A stretch of 64,000 nucleotides of DNA, from NCBI RefSeq assembly GCF_037975245.1, contig NC_092574.1:13295213-13359212 (forward strand), written 5' to 3'. Positions 38,001 to 47,000 of the stretch are shown piece after piece; the stretch's first letter is position 1; the number at the start of each line of letters is the position of its first letter. A model generated the notes under the pieces. The model searched no databases, was not told the DNA's origin, and was given only the letters and a program-made list of their open reading frames with translations. Position numbers and translations under genes: made by a program. The stretch is from Apostichopus japonicus. Taxonomy: Eukaryota > Echinodermata > Holothuroidea > Aspidochirotida > Stichopodidae.

Positions 38001-41000
38001 CCTCTTGCCATGCAATTGGTCTCATGCTTGCAGCTGTCGCCTTGAACTCAAAAGGCGACAGAGCGTTGACTCAGATGATTTTGTTTAGCTATATGCTCGT
38101 CCTCCCATCCAAGCCGAGTGATGAGAAAGTATATATATCTTTCGGCCGAATACACGAGACTGTGTTTCTTCAGTCGACAAGCAAATCAACTTGATCGAAG
38201 CGAGTCGCGCATCTTCAGTGAGTATCAAATCAATTTCTGAGGAAGTGCTCTTCGGTTTGACAGGGTTTTGGACATCTCAATTAGGAATGACTTGCCTCTT
38301 TGGAGTAAGAATGAGTAACTCCAGAGCTCTGGAAACCTAACATGTCCAGGTGGGAGAAGTTACCCGATAGTTCTATGATCTAATGAAAAAAGAAAAATCA
38401 ATTTAAATCTACTTTGGATAAACTGTGTGTCTCCAGTTGACCTCGTTAATCCTTGGCATTGTGCTGAATTTGTTTCCACTCCAATTGAATTATTGCTACA
38501 CTGGATGTATGTCCACATATTGATGTAGGACCAAATTTTCAATTGGAAGGTTAGCATTAGGGGATAGGTTGGAGAGATTGCAGTAGGTGTTAGGCCAGAC
38601 GGATAACATTGAGAGTTAACACACTTGGTAATAGTATACAGGGTTAAGAAACCTTGTTTAGCATATGGTTAGCATGCAAGCCTATTATTTCACAGTTTTA
38701 GCTGCTTGCTAAAAAACATATGAAAGATGTCCTTGCTAAAATCAAATTTCCTCGGGCATTTTCCTTGGATGAATACAAAAGCTACATGTCTCTGTACTGA
38801 CAGAAAAATGCCAGTGTTTTTTTTGGGCTTCTGGCAAATGGTGAAATTCATTGTCAGTTAGCCAGTAAATAGGCTAAACTTTAATGCCTGGCATAAGGAC
38901 TTAAACTTAGCAGTTAACAGGGTTAGCATCAGGGTTTAGTAATAGGCAGGCTGTTTGCATTAATTGGAGTCATAATTAGAGCAATAAACATATTGCTTAA
39001 CACAGAAGTTTAGTATTTTTTGATCAGCGCTATGGGGTTACTAGGGGTGGGGTTAGATACAGGGCTTGTTCCAAGAGTTAACATAGAGGGTTATCTAGAG
39101 GGAAAGTTGGCGTATGTACAGGAATGTTAGCGGTTAGTGTTGTAGATAATGTATAGAGAGATTTAGCTTAGAATTTGTATTTAATGAATGAAAATGTGAT
39201 TTACAGTCAAGAAAATGATAAAATGAGAACTGATCAACCAGGAAATTCATCAACTAGGAGAATAAATTATCGTCAGAAGATGAAAACTATGGACATGCTG
39301 CAAAATTTCTTTCATTGTTGAATTTGGAAAATATCACTCTCTGGAGATAAGTGCCGTTAAGTTTCTAAGCAAAATTTAAGCCTTTGAGAATACAGGCGTA
39401 CATATGAATGTGCGGACTCGTTTATACAGATATAGGTGTCTGTTTAATATTTCATACATGTAACCTCTCGCTGTTTATACTGCATTTTGCATTCTGTTGA
39501 AACCATGTTTCAGTTTGTAACAGTAGTCTCTTCATTTGATGCCATCATCAGATCGCAGAAAATTCAACACAAAATGCAGCTCTATAACCAATATTCTAAC
39601 TTTTGTATTTCTGCTTGAAGGATCAATTTTTTTTCCATGTGGTTTGGTCATTTTTGTCTTCAAAACACAGGGTTGAGGTGGGATGGGCAGGAGTTGTTTA
39701 GAGGGAGGGGGGGGGTAGGTCTGTCAAGAATTGAGCAAGGGATTTTAGATCTTTCATTTTTCAAACTTCTATATTTGAAGATGTTTCACGTTGCCAAAGG
39801 CCATTAACAGAATAATGCTGAAAAGTTGATTTTCACGTTATAATTTGTTTTGTTTGTTTCATACTTTTTGCGCAAAAGTTGCACGGAGAGTCTCGTCATC
39901 CGCTTTGAACATTACATTAATCTAACTGTAAATTACCTGAGAATGTCTAGTATGTAGCAGTGCTTCCCTTCCTGTTTACGGAATTTTACCGACAACGATG
40001 AAACATTAACCACTCTGGGTCTAAGTGACAAATGTTTACGATACAGTTATGAGTTACGGGGAAAATGCAACTGGAAAAATGATCAACCCTATGCATAGTC
40101 AATGAAGTCTGAAGACAAGACTGATAAATAGCATCACCTGGGGCAGTTCTAAAATTTAAAAAGTCTCAAAATTTATGTCGGAGGTAGATTGTCACTGTTA
40201 CACTCTGAAGGCATTACTCATATTGGACCTAATACAGAATCATTTCAGGACAGGTTTATTTCATGCCAGTAGGCTTAGAATTGGAAAGAGTGCAGAAATG
40301 ATCTTCTCTTCTCTCTCTCCACTTTTTTTTCCTTTTTTTGTTGTCACATTTCTATTTTGGGTAATGATACCTTTGTCTTAAAGGGACGTTCCGGCTGCCG
40401 AAATTAATTGCTTAGAAAAATTTGATGGACATTTTCTGCATGTGCCTCATGCGGCAAAGATTGAAGTATTATTGAATTATTATGTGATTGCATCTGGCAA
40501 CAACAGTGTAAATTAAATTAGATGAAAATCATTCTGTTTTTTCTGCATAATTGTTCAGTCAATTTATCCACAGTGGGGAGAAAAAAAATACGTTCTACAA
40601 AATAGAAATGGATGCATGATGGAATTTGATGAAATTCTACAAACACAGAATATTGACAAATCAAGAAAAAGAAAATTAGAGGAAAGTAAAAATATTTGAA
40701 GAATGTCTACCATGATGACATAACAGACTACCTATTGTCATCCACTATCTGGAGTAAGGGTTTGGGGAAGGGGGAGGGGAGGAGGGGGAGGGGAGGGGGA
40801 GGGGGGTTAGCTAGTCAAAATAGGTCATAATCAATCATCTGTAGTTTAGGATAAGGATGTGATGTTTTAATTTAAAGTATAGAATACTTTTCTCTTTAAG
40901 GTAAGTGTTGCAATGTCTGCTGCTGGAATATCCCTGTGAGGATGTCAAAACAATTCTTAGGAATTCATCTCTTTATCAGTATCATATTTCTTTTGTTTTT

Positions 41001-44000
41001 ATTAATTGTACTCCTCTGCAGATAACATATCCAAGAGATATATTCCTTCAAGTGTCCTCTAGGACAAACCCAGATACAGTACACTGTGATTCTCTCTGTC
41101 CCTCCTGTCTTCAGATGTCAAAAAATGTTAGACTTGTCGTGTATAAACATGGTCCCTGCCTTTATAGTAACTTCCAGCCATGTCAAAGATCATGATATTT
41201 TTTCTATTGCAGTATGTGTTTTTTCCATTTATCAAACAGTTTTCATATCTCTATATTATACTGGCATCCATATTAGTATGAAATCCACTAGATCCTTCTC
41301 TTTATTTGTATTTATTCTATTTTCTAATTGTTTCTTTCTTCTTTCCTTGTTTTCTATATATCCTTTGCCAGGGCTGCCATATTGATATCTGCTTCTTTAA
41401 CCCATCTTCTCTACCATCCCTCGATAGGTAACAGTAATTTTTAGTAGCTGTGTTAATTATCATCACAGATGCAGTTAAAACCTGTCCTGTTGTTGTTGTT
41501 TTTTTTGTGTATTATGAGTAACAAGATTTATTTTCAATCTACCTTTACAGATCTCCAATTATGGCGGGAGGCCTGTTTGCTATCGATAGGAAGTACTTCA
41601 TGGAAGAATTGGGTGGCTATGATGATGGATTAGAAATCTGGGGAGGAGAACAATATGATTTATCCTTTAAGGTAAGTACATATCATGAAACAGGGCTTGA
41701 AACTTTCCCACCATTCTGGCGCATTCGCTTAAGCAATGCCGGGAAAAGTAAAGAACATAATCGGGATCGGTTTGGTGCTATTATAGTGCCAGATGGTTTT
41801 CACACAATTTTTTTTTCTGAAAAGATGTTTTAATGCTTGTGAAATATAGTAACAGTTGGAAATAGCTCCAGACTAGTTTGAAATTGCTACAGAGATTTCC
41901 AAAATTTCCAAACTTTCACATTCTCTGACCCTGTTTTAAGCTCCAAATGAGGAAGGCTTAAGTTTGAGCACGACCAAAGTTCCAGCCCGGCCAGAGAGTA
42001 TACGTTTACAAGTGATGTAATGTTAGAATTGTCACATGTATACTTACCTCAGGCTAAGTGTTGCAGCTTAGTTGCATTTTGCTGCATTCTTTCTCTTGCC
42101 ATCCAATAAACTTGATCGTACATACAGGCAGTTTATTTGTGGCATTAGTTTGTGGCAATTAATGCCCCACAATTATCAAATGCTCAGTCTTGAGAAAATG
42201 TATTTTAATTTAGAAAAATAAGTGCCATGCAATGTGTACAAAGCGGAAATAGAATTCTAGGCTTACATTCCTACCGATTCTCTATCTGAAATACCGGCCT
42301 CTATATTATCCATATAACTGGAACAATGTCAAATGAAACATTTAAGTATCAGACTCATAGATGTCTGCCTATAGTGGTACTCAGTACTTAGCTGCTACTG
42401 TTTCCGTCAACTGTAAGCGCCCTCAATTACGCTTGTGGTTTCACTAGTTCGAATTTACACCACTTCGACTTTAGACTTTGACCGCTCAACACGACGAGCT
42501 ACCAATGACATTAATCGCCTACATTAATTGCCATATTATTCCTTTCGATCGGATAATTCTTATCAACTTGGGAAACGTTCCTATCCGACTGCTATAGATA
42601 TATTTTATTGGAACTATTTAAACACAAACATGGTATTCTCTGTGCTTAATGGTTTGACACTTCGGCAGATATGTAGGATGAGGTTACTTCTGATCTATTT
42701 GTTGTCGGCCTGCGGGTGAGAAATCTCACGTCTCATCTCTCAATTTTTCTCTCGCAAGATCTGGATGTGCGGTGGAGAGATGGAAGAAGTGCCTTGTTCT
42801 CGAGTGGGCCACATTTATCGTCTCTTCATGTCCTATTCTGTTCCGGGAGGCGGTAATGTCATAGGAAAGGTCAGTTCCTTTCAGACGCTTCTTTTCTATT
42901 TCTAGTTCAGTCGATAGGAATTGACAGATTTAAATTTGCTTCTCCAGCCTACTAAATAAACTAAATAAAGTCATAATGTTGAAAAACAAAATGGATGTTC
43001 CGTTATTGAGACTTCATCGGAGAAATATAGGTTTACCAATACTAACTAGTAGATCCTGATGGAGGAGGAGAAAGTGGGCGGTGTCCCAGATGTGGGATTA
43101 CTGGATTATCTGCACAGTGATTGAAAATTAAACTTTCAGTATGTTATATAGATCAGAATGTGCATAAGTAGAGATTAGTGGAGGTCAGTGCCATCATTCG
43201 TAATGCCAAGCCAATAAGATTTGGGGATTTGATATTAACTGTTACAAATATTTTGCGTTTTTAAGGGGTGGTGGATTACCTAGGGAGCTGTAAACCACCC
43301 TGCAAAAAGACGGGGTGGACTTTTTTCCGGACTTTCCTGTCCTCCGTGAGCATCTGGGGGGATTTACAAATATTTAAATACATGTCCAGATTTGTGGTAG
43401 TTCAGACAACTTAAGTTGTATTCAATACATTTGTAAGCCCTCCTACAATAATTTGTCCATTCGGCTACTCCACATTCAGCACAGAAAGACAACTTGTGAA
43501 TAGTTACAATCCTTTAACCATTTCGTTGAGTGAGATTTTAGTCACCTGCATTGGCATTTTGTTCAAAATCAATTATTGCCCTTCAATAGGGAGGGGAATC
43601 TCTCAACTAAGAACCTTTACCCGTCCCACAAAAACTGTTTCTTTCTCCTTTGAAATGGCTTGTCCAGGCTTCATTTACAAACTATGAATCATTGTGGTTT
43701 TGACAATAACAGCCTAACACATGGGACATATGTAGCTATTCAACCTAAGTAATTTTGATGTATAGAAATTTTAACTTCTAATTATGTTTTCATGTACATT
43801 GCATACAGAACTTGCAGCGAGTTGTAGAGGTATGGATGGATGAATGGAAAGAACATTTTTACAAGAGGAAGCCCTATCTCCGTGGCAACAATTTCGGTGA
43901 CATCAGTAAACAGCTGGCTTTACGTGATAGACTCAAGTGTAAAAATTTTACGTGGTTTATGACAGAAGTAGCACCAGATATTTTAGAGTACTATCCAGCA

Positions 44001-46257
44001 GTGGAACCCGAACCGAGAACCATGGGAGAAGTGAGTTTTATTTTGGGGAGAAATGTTGAGTAAATGAGTATATGGGTAGATGAAGTTTGAAGGGCAGAGA
44101 CGTTAGGTTATGTGGTAATAAACATTACATGATGTATCAGTTGATATAGTTTAACATGAACTAACATAGTGATGAACTAAGACAATTTTTTTTTTTTTTG
44201 ATAAGATACACCATGTCTTTGACCTTGTACTTATTTGACCAAAACACTTTCTATTAATTTATTCCCTCGTTTTGTTTACTTTGAGGCACACTTCCTGCTT
44301 TCACTTTGAGAACTTCAGTTGGTTTGTGTCAGTTACAGGATTTGTCAGTCTTAAATCTAGAGTTGGTGCTGCATGGGTGGAAAATATGCATTATACTGAA
44401 CAAACTATGTCATATTCATACATAATTGGATATCCCGCAATCCAGCAATTTAACTAAGATATGTATTAGGTTACAATATTTTTTATTATACTCCTTATTC
44501 TTAGCCTATTGACTCAGACAGGTTTGCCACACTTTATCTTTTGTGTTTCTCAGTTAGGGATTCAAAAGGTTTTTTTAAAAATTTTTATTGTAATGTAGGC
44601 TGCAAAAAATTATCCCATGTGGATTGCACATTTTTGGAATACAGTATTAAACAGATGGAGTTGGCTTGAGTATGGTATTCTTCTGATAGAATCAAATTCA
44701 ATATAAATTGCAGCTTTTAAGGTGGAATAATATTACCAAAGTAGTAACAAAACTTGGTAAACTGATTTTTTTGTAATATGCATTTTCTGTTTCCTATTTA
44801 TTCAGGTGAAGAGTGTCTCGACAGGCAAATGTCTAACTAAAGAAACAGGAGTATTTCTGAAACCATGTACAAAGGCTAGCAATCAGGTAAATTTTCTTCA
44901 TTTTCTAAAATCTTCTATAAGAAATCATTTATTTGTTCTGTCGCAGAACCTCATTTACCGTTTCTGCATTAGATTATATGATAACAATGAAAAAGTGACG
45001 TCTGGGCAAGGAATAGATGTTGAAATCAAAATCAAACCCCCCAGTAAATCCTCTACCCCCTGTTTAATTATCATTAGACAACTAAAATCTGACACCAATA
45101 AAGGCATAAATTAATTATTTCTTGTCAGTATATAGCTTTGGTAATTAGGTAATAAGGTTTTCTTCCTTTCCTGCAGATATTCACAATCACATGGCATGAT
45201 GACATGAGGGAGAAGGAACTTGCAACCAAGGATTGTATAGACTTTAGTAACTACCAGAAGGGGAAGAAGCCATCACCATATCGTTGTCACCATGGTGGTG
45301 GCAATCAGTTGTGGGTCTACCATCCAGTAAGTACTCTGCAAAATGTCTTATCTCTTATCTCCTAGACCCAGCACATTCATGAATATTCACAATGGCACTG
45401 TCACAGCGGTGATGGCAATCAGTTGTGCTTCTACTGGTCAACTTGTGAGGATGCCAAAGAGGTGTAATTGTATCTCTCATCTACTACTCTACTTGTCACA
45501 GTCATGAATATTTAGAATATCGTTGTCACCCTGGTGATTGTGATCAGCTGTGGGTGTGATATCATATCTCTAATCTACCCATCACATTCATAAATATTCA
45601 ATGTCAATGTCACCATGGTGTTGGCAATCAGTTGTGGGTCTACCATACAGTTTTGTCACAACAGCTGTTGCCATTCATTCTCAAAAGAAACATCAGGAAT
45701 AAGTCTAATCCTACCACATTGTTATTGCAGGTACACCAAGCCTAGCTTATACTTTGCATCTGCCTACCACACCTTTTTGTTACAGATGCACCTAGCCTAG
45801 CTTATACTTTACATATGCTTAACACACTTTTATTACAGATGCACATATCATAGCATATACTTTGCATATAAGCATCAAGCGTGAAGGTGTTAATTGCGGT
45901 TGAGGTAAATTAACCAACTATTGCATCCTTGTAAACAAAAACACAAATTTAACATGAAAGCTGAGCTGATTAATTGCACTGAGTAAATCAAGAACATAGA
46001 AAACTGTCTAGGAATTGACCCAAAACAAACGTTAGCACAAAGTAACTTAACAATGTTTACTTCTTCCCTTCCCCCTCTAGAAAACTCTTCATGTTTACCA
46101 TCCAGTTTCCGCCATGTGCCTTGATATATTCGACGAGAAAATCGGTATGAACCACTGTGACAAAGATGCCAAATCACAAAAATGGAAGTGGCCCATAAAA
46201 GATGAGAAGAAGGTTGCCGAATTAGCGGCAAAACACCCCATCAAGTACATTAGGTAA
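22845..46257 (+). CDS. GALNT10: polypeptide N-acetylgalactosaminyltransferase 10-like, 12 coding exons, complete
   Basis: Starts mucin-type O-glycosylation in the Golgi by moving GalNAc from UDP-GalNAc to Ser/Thr. Joined exons: 22845-23081, 31528-31639, 32855-32999, 35456-35622, 36209-36394, 37146-37335, 41551-41671, 42759-42869, 43809-44030, 44806-44886, 45177-45326, 46081-46257. They total 1899 nt, or 632 residues plus stop, with all GT/AG introns in phase; the human enzyme is of similar length. Layout: cytosolic tail 1-10, signal anchor about 11-26, stem to about 105, GT-A domain about 165-480 with D268-S-H270, W376-GGE and H404 (metal ligand position), then a beta-trefoil lectin domain about 497-632. 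Subfamily call: [16 protein letters not shown], the YYPAVEPEP linker and DWHDWDKI near the stem end are GALNT10-like. Odd: the alpha lectin repeat has CLT (506-508) where CLD/CVD is usual. Orthology is by eye, not by tree. Confidence 0.9.
23605..23756. mobile_element. decayed MITE family A arm in intron 1
   Basis: It keeps the family order: a TTTGCTTCCTTGCTTG terminal-like start, then CACTGTACACCC, GCGACCGG and CCCTTCATTCTTACAACCCA. No partner arm was found nearby. Confidence 0.4.
24895..25052 (+). pseudogene. THAP zinc-finger N-terminal fragment of a transposase
   Basis: Starts [17 protein letters not shown], then ISFFRFPSK and [16 protein letters not shown]. This matches the first two-thirds of a THAP domain: the C-x(2-4)-C pair, the hydrophobic FxxFP and the LW helix. 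The C-terminal Cx2H pair (usually CSxHF) is missing. Either the gene is spliced here (a weak GTATCT donor at 25053) or the copy is broken; the frame continues to 25140 without homology. DNA-binding role inferred from family only. Confidence 0.55.
26110..26500. other. GC-rich cargo segment in the composite MITE
   Basis: GC-rich, with repeated GGGAGGGTGGCGGG. It has no match I recognise and no credible protein frame. It sits between family A arms and so looks captured, like the neighbouring recombinase fragment. Confidence 0.4.
26699..26878 (-). pseudogene. tyrosine-recombinase C-terminal fragment, copy 1
   Basis: The minus frame reads [12 protein letters not shown], then [16 protein letters not shown] and [15 protein letters not shown], then YRTYH. 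The order AH-x-x-RG, a hydrophobic DIxKTAxW block and a terminal Y resembles the HxxR and nucleophile boxes of DIRS/Ngaro-type tyrosine recombinases (AHSTRG...DILxTADWSS...FYY). Catalytic N-terminal parts are absent. It is captured inside a MITE and not expected to function. Confidence 0.45.
27147..27326 (-). pseudogene. tyrosine-recombinase C-terminal fragment, copy 2
   Basis: Appears identical to the copy 448 bp upstream. Here the unit continues into the right arm of the MITE (about 27400-27560) instead of repeating again. Confidence 0.45.
27861..29640. other. intron 1, no other feature
   Basis: AT-rich intronic sequence. A relic at about 29400-29600 shares blocks with sequence near 11.4-11.7, 40.6-40.9 and 49.2-49.5 kb (see findings). 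Confidence 0.5.
29660..30020. repeat. degenerate ~145-bp tandem repeat with AGGTCA half-sites
   Basis: About three units share 'TTTTGGTGGxGGTCAAAGxTCA' and 'AAACCTTGxACA' blocks. They include a direct repeat of AGGTCA spaced by 4 at 29677-29692, and AGGTCAAAGGTCA (spacing 1) at 29960-29972 with another AGGTCA at 29977-29982. These match nuclear-receptor DR4 and DR1 elements. Use in vivo is unknown. Confidence 0.6.
30021..31527. other. intron 1, 3' part
   Basis: No exon recognised. Holds G-runs at 30607-30625 and a C-run at 31436-31449. Ends in the exon 2 acceptor. Confidence 0.5.
31528..31639 (+). CDS. GALNT10: GALNT10 exon 2 (residues 80-116): stem
   Basis: Acceptor ACTGTAG|GTT, donor CAAG|GTGAGC, phase 1. 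An acidic stem (DGGKSDDEE) leads to [17 protein letters not shown]. The DWHD(Y/W) block just before the catalytic domain is typical of GALNT10-like enzymes. Confidence 0.88.
31690..31775. mobile_element. MITE family A relic in intron 2
   Basis: Contains CTGTGTGACCGCCCC and CCTTCCTTCTCATTCTACCA, which match the complement of the interior of the copy at 20641-20966 (about 20818-20870). The terminal repeats are gone. Confidence 0.4.
32267..32870 (+). repeat. five-unit tandem array ending in exon 3 acceptor
   Basis: Units of about 115-125 bp start at about 32275, 32402, 32515, 32636 and 32758. Each runs GGATCCAACACCTGTGATAG, a CAGTCCCCTTCTTC block, GGAGTTATTTCCTATTCCC, and an acceptor-like pyrimidine tract with TAG/CAG followed by GTCCC. 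The fifth unit is the real exon 3 start (AATAG|GTCCCGG). Poly-C spacers vary in length between units. Confidence 0.9.
32855..32999 (+). CDS. GALNT10: GALNT10 exon 3: stem to start of catalytic domain
   Basis: Acceptor TTTTAATAG|GTCCCGG, donor CCTGG|GTCAGT, phase 1 in and phase 2 out. Encodes [11 protein letters not shown], then [23 protein letters not shown], the conserved block that opens the GALNT catalytic region. The acceptor is the last unit of a five-unit tandem array described separately. Confidence 0.9.
33000..35455. other. intron 3
   Basis: AT-rich, with a G-run at about 33597-33608. No additional exon, repeat array or transposon recognised. Confidence 0.5.
35456..35622 (+). CDS. 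GALNT10: GALNT10 exon 4: GT-A nucleotide-binding core
   Basis: Acceptor TTCCATAG|ATG, donor AGAG|GTTAGT, phase 2 in and phase 1 out. Encodes [20 protein letters not shown] and [10 protein letters not shown], the first beta strands of the GT-A fold that bind UDP. The 3' third of this exon has a degenerate copy with its donor in the next intron. Confidence 0.92.
35694..36045 (+). repeat. degenerate copies of exon 4 3' end and donor in intron 4
   Basis: Copy 2 (about 35694-35792) repeats exon 4 bases about 35536-35640, including the donor (CCCAAG|GTTAGTGAGTT). It would still read [16 protein letters not shown] in one frame. Two far weaker copies follow near 35845 and 35975 (ACAGTGTCTTCAAC and CAACATGTTACCTCTATAGC). 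They show progressive decay. Confidence 0.8.
36209..36394 (+). CDS. GALNT10: GALNT10 exon 5: DSH metal-binding motif
   Basis: Acceptor CCCACAG|AG, donor GCTAG|GTGAGT, phase 1 in and out. Encodes [17 protein letters not shown] and [20 protein letters not shown]268-S-H270 is the DxH motif that holds Mn2+ and UDP. The exon end and donor are the first unit of a tandem array. Confidence 0.93.
36395..36856 (+). repeat. tandem copies of exon 5 3' end and donor in intron 5
   Basis: After the real exon end, four degenerate units of about 115 bp end near 36496, 36618, 36733 and 36852. Each repeats the exon tail (TGTGAA...AATTGG..TCCACC.TTGCTA) and most end in a donor-like GTGAGTTTG or GTTAGTTTG. The interunit sequence ATATTAATTTTAGAATT with 'CCCCT' is also shared. 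Confidence 0.9.
37146..37335 (+). CDS. GALNT10: GALNT10 exon 6: mid catalytic domain
   Basis: Acceptor AATTTACAG|AGAG, donor GTCAG|GTATGG, phase 1 in and phase 2 out. Encodes [18 protein letters not shown], then [13 protein letters not shown], both strongly conserved in animal GALNTs. A hydrophilic loop ([14 protein letters not shown]) follows. Confidence 0.92.
37336..41550. other. intron 6
   Basis: No alternative exon found. A less AT-rich patch at about 37980-38240 has no coding support. A G-rich tract (about 40758-40806, repeated GGGGGAGGGGA) could form G-quadruplexes on the sense strand. Sequence at 40860-40990 belongs to the dispersed old repeat noted in the findings. Confidence 0.5.
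41551..41671 (+). CDS. GALNT10: GALNT10 exon 7: Gal/GalNAc-T motif, first half
   Basis: Acceptor CTTTACAG|ATC, donor AAG|GTAAGT, phase 2 in and phase 0 out. Encodes [16 protein letters not shown], then [19 protein letters not shown] (376-379) binds the sugar; EQY in place of the commoner ENx fits GALNT10. Confidence 0.93.
42759..42869 (+). CDS. GALNT10: GALNT10 exon 8: Gal/GalNAc-T motif, second half
   Basis: Acceptor CTCGCAAG|ATC, donor AAAG|GTCAGT, 37 codons, phase 0 both ends. Encodes [20 protein letters not shown]; the histidine (404) is the third metal ligand and CxGG/PCSRVGH is the family hallmark. The exon is too short to stand out as an open frame and was found by homology and by phase. 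Confidence 0.92.
43809..44030 (+). CDS. GALNT10: GALNT10 exon 9: end of catalytic domain and linker
   Basis: Acceptor CATACAG|AAC, donor GAA|GTGAGT, phase 0 both ends. Encodes [18 protein letters not shown], the RxxEVWMDE helix of all GALNTs, then [10 protein letters not shown] and the proline-rich linker YYPAVEPEP. An N-glycosylation sequon NFT is at 469-471. Confidence 0.93.
44806..44886 (+). CDS. GALNT10: GALNT10 exon 10: lectin alpha repeat
   Basis: Acceptor TATTCAG|GTG, donor AATCAG|GTAAAT, 27 codons, phase 0. Encodes [15 protein letters not shown] and [11 protein letters not shown]. The usual CLD/CVD aspartate of the alpha repeat is a threonine here, so sugar binding by this lobe is probably lost. 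Confidence 0.85.
45177..45326 (+). CDS. GALNT10: GALNT10 exon 11: lectin beta repeat
   Basis: Acceptor TTCCTGCAG|ATA, donor CATCCA|GTAAGT, 50 codons, phase 0. Encodes [10 protein letters not shown], then KDCIDFSNY and [15 protein letters not shown]. It has the beta-repeat CID aspartate and the QxW motif (QLW 568-570). Its 3' end is copied in the following intron. Confidence 0.9.
45276..45655 (+). repeat. tandem copies of exon 11 3' end in intron 11
   Basis: The exon end (ATCGTTGTCACCATGGTGGT...CAGTTGTGGGTCTACC) recurs as degenerate copies at about 45383-45440, 45509-45560 and 45593-45652. Each copy is preceded by a shared CACATTCATGAATATTC block. The donor is lost in the copies. The last copy is closest to the exon, which suggests conversion or later duplication. 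Confidence 0.85.
45721..45876 (+). repeat. three ~54-bp tandem units with acceptor-like ends
   Basis: CAG occurs at 45728, 45783 and 45836. Each is followed by a CTAGCTTATACTTTGCAT block or a variant, and the later two are preceded by a T-rich tract ending TTACAG. It lies in intron 11, about 205 bp before the real exon 12 acceptor. Confidence 0.8.
46081..46257 (+). CDS. GALNT10: GALNT10 exon 12: lectin gamma repeat and stop
   Basis: Acceptor CCCCTCTAG|AAA; stop TAA at 46255-46257. Encodes [15 protein letters not shown], then [12 protein letters not shown] (QKW 607-609). A lysine-rich tail ends in IKYIR. The gamma CLD aspartate (589) is kept. Confidence 0.92.
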   Translation, partial: KTLHVYHPVSAMCLDIFDEKIGMNHCDKDAKSQKWKWPIKDEKKVAELAAKHPIKYIR

Positions 46258-47000
46258 CAGTCAACATGAAGATGAGACAATCTCTAAAGTTACCCTCTAC
46301 ACACTTACTTTCTTTCATTGACTTCTAGAAGAAGGAAAAACAAATTTGTTTGTTGTCTTTTTACTGGTTTAACATAGTACGTTTTAATTTAAGTGTGTTT
46401 TTTAGAATGATTCATTATCTTGCCATTGCAGAGAGAACAAAATGTTTGAATCTCATGCATAGGTATAAGAATTTCCATACGTAGGAAAAAGTCTAGTTTC
46501 ATTACTGTAGTTATTTCATTTTGTATATAGTTTGGTGGATGGATGTTTTTTCTTTTATTAGAAGGCATAGAATATTGCTTTGGGCAGAGAAGTATATACT
46601 CCTTTACGGTTCAGATTGAATTCTAACTTTTTCTTCTAAACATGTGGAAAGTTATTGAAATGAGTGAATTGTATTTGGTTCACAGTTTTCACTTGTTGGG
46701 AAGGGAGAGGAGTGGAGGTGGGAGGGGGTTGGAATGGGACAATCACCATATCTAGAGCTAGGGTCAAGATATTGTACAAACAAATTTTCAACTGATTTTG
46801 AGGAACTTTGTTTCACCTCCCCATGAAAGTGTTGCATTTTTTTTGGCCACTCCCACTACAATATCCCTTGTTTTCCATTTCTCTGCAAATGTCTGATGTT
46901 TCATATCTCCATGGAAGCAAATGCAAATGTCTGATGTAGCATATGAAACTACAGCTTTTATTTAGATTGACAACTAAGAAAGTAATAGAAAATAAATAAA
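46258..47000 (+). promoter_or_regulatory. probable 3' UTR of GALNT10 with candidate poly(A) signal
   Basis: Non-coding sequence after the stop. Overlapping AATAAATAAA at 46991-47000 is the first strong AATAAA-type signal I saw on this strand, which would give a 3' UTR of about 0.75 kb. Not proven; no transcript data. Confidence 0.3.

Larger units (their letters stand above)
41672..44805. other. introns 7, 8 and 9 (with exons 8 and 9 between)
   Basis: Ordinary intronic sequence; only the two short exons listed separately are coding. No transposon recognised. Confidence 0.5.

Noticed and set aside
37980-38240. Less AT-rich patch in intron 6 considered as an alternative GALNT exon
   Set aside because: No frame encodes GALNT-like residues and no paired splice sites in the right phase exist.
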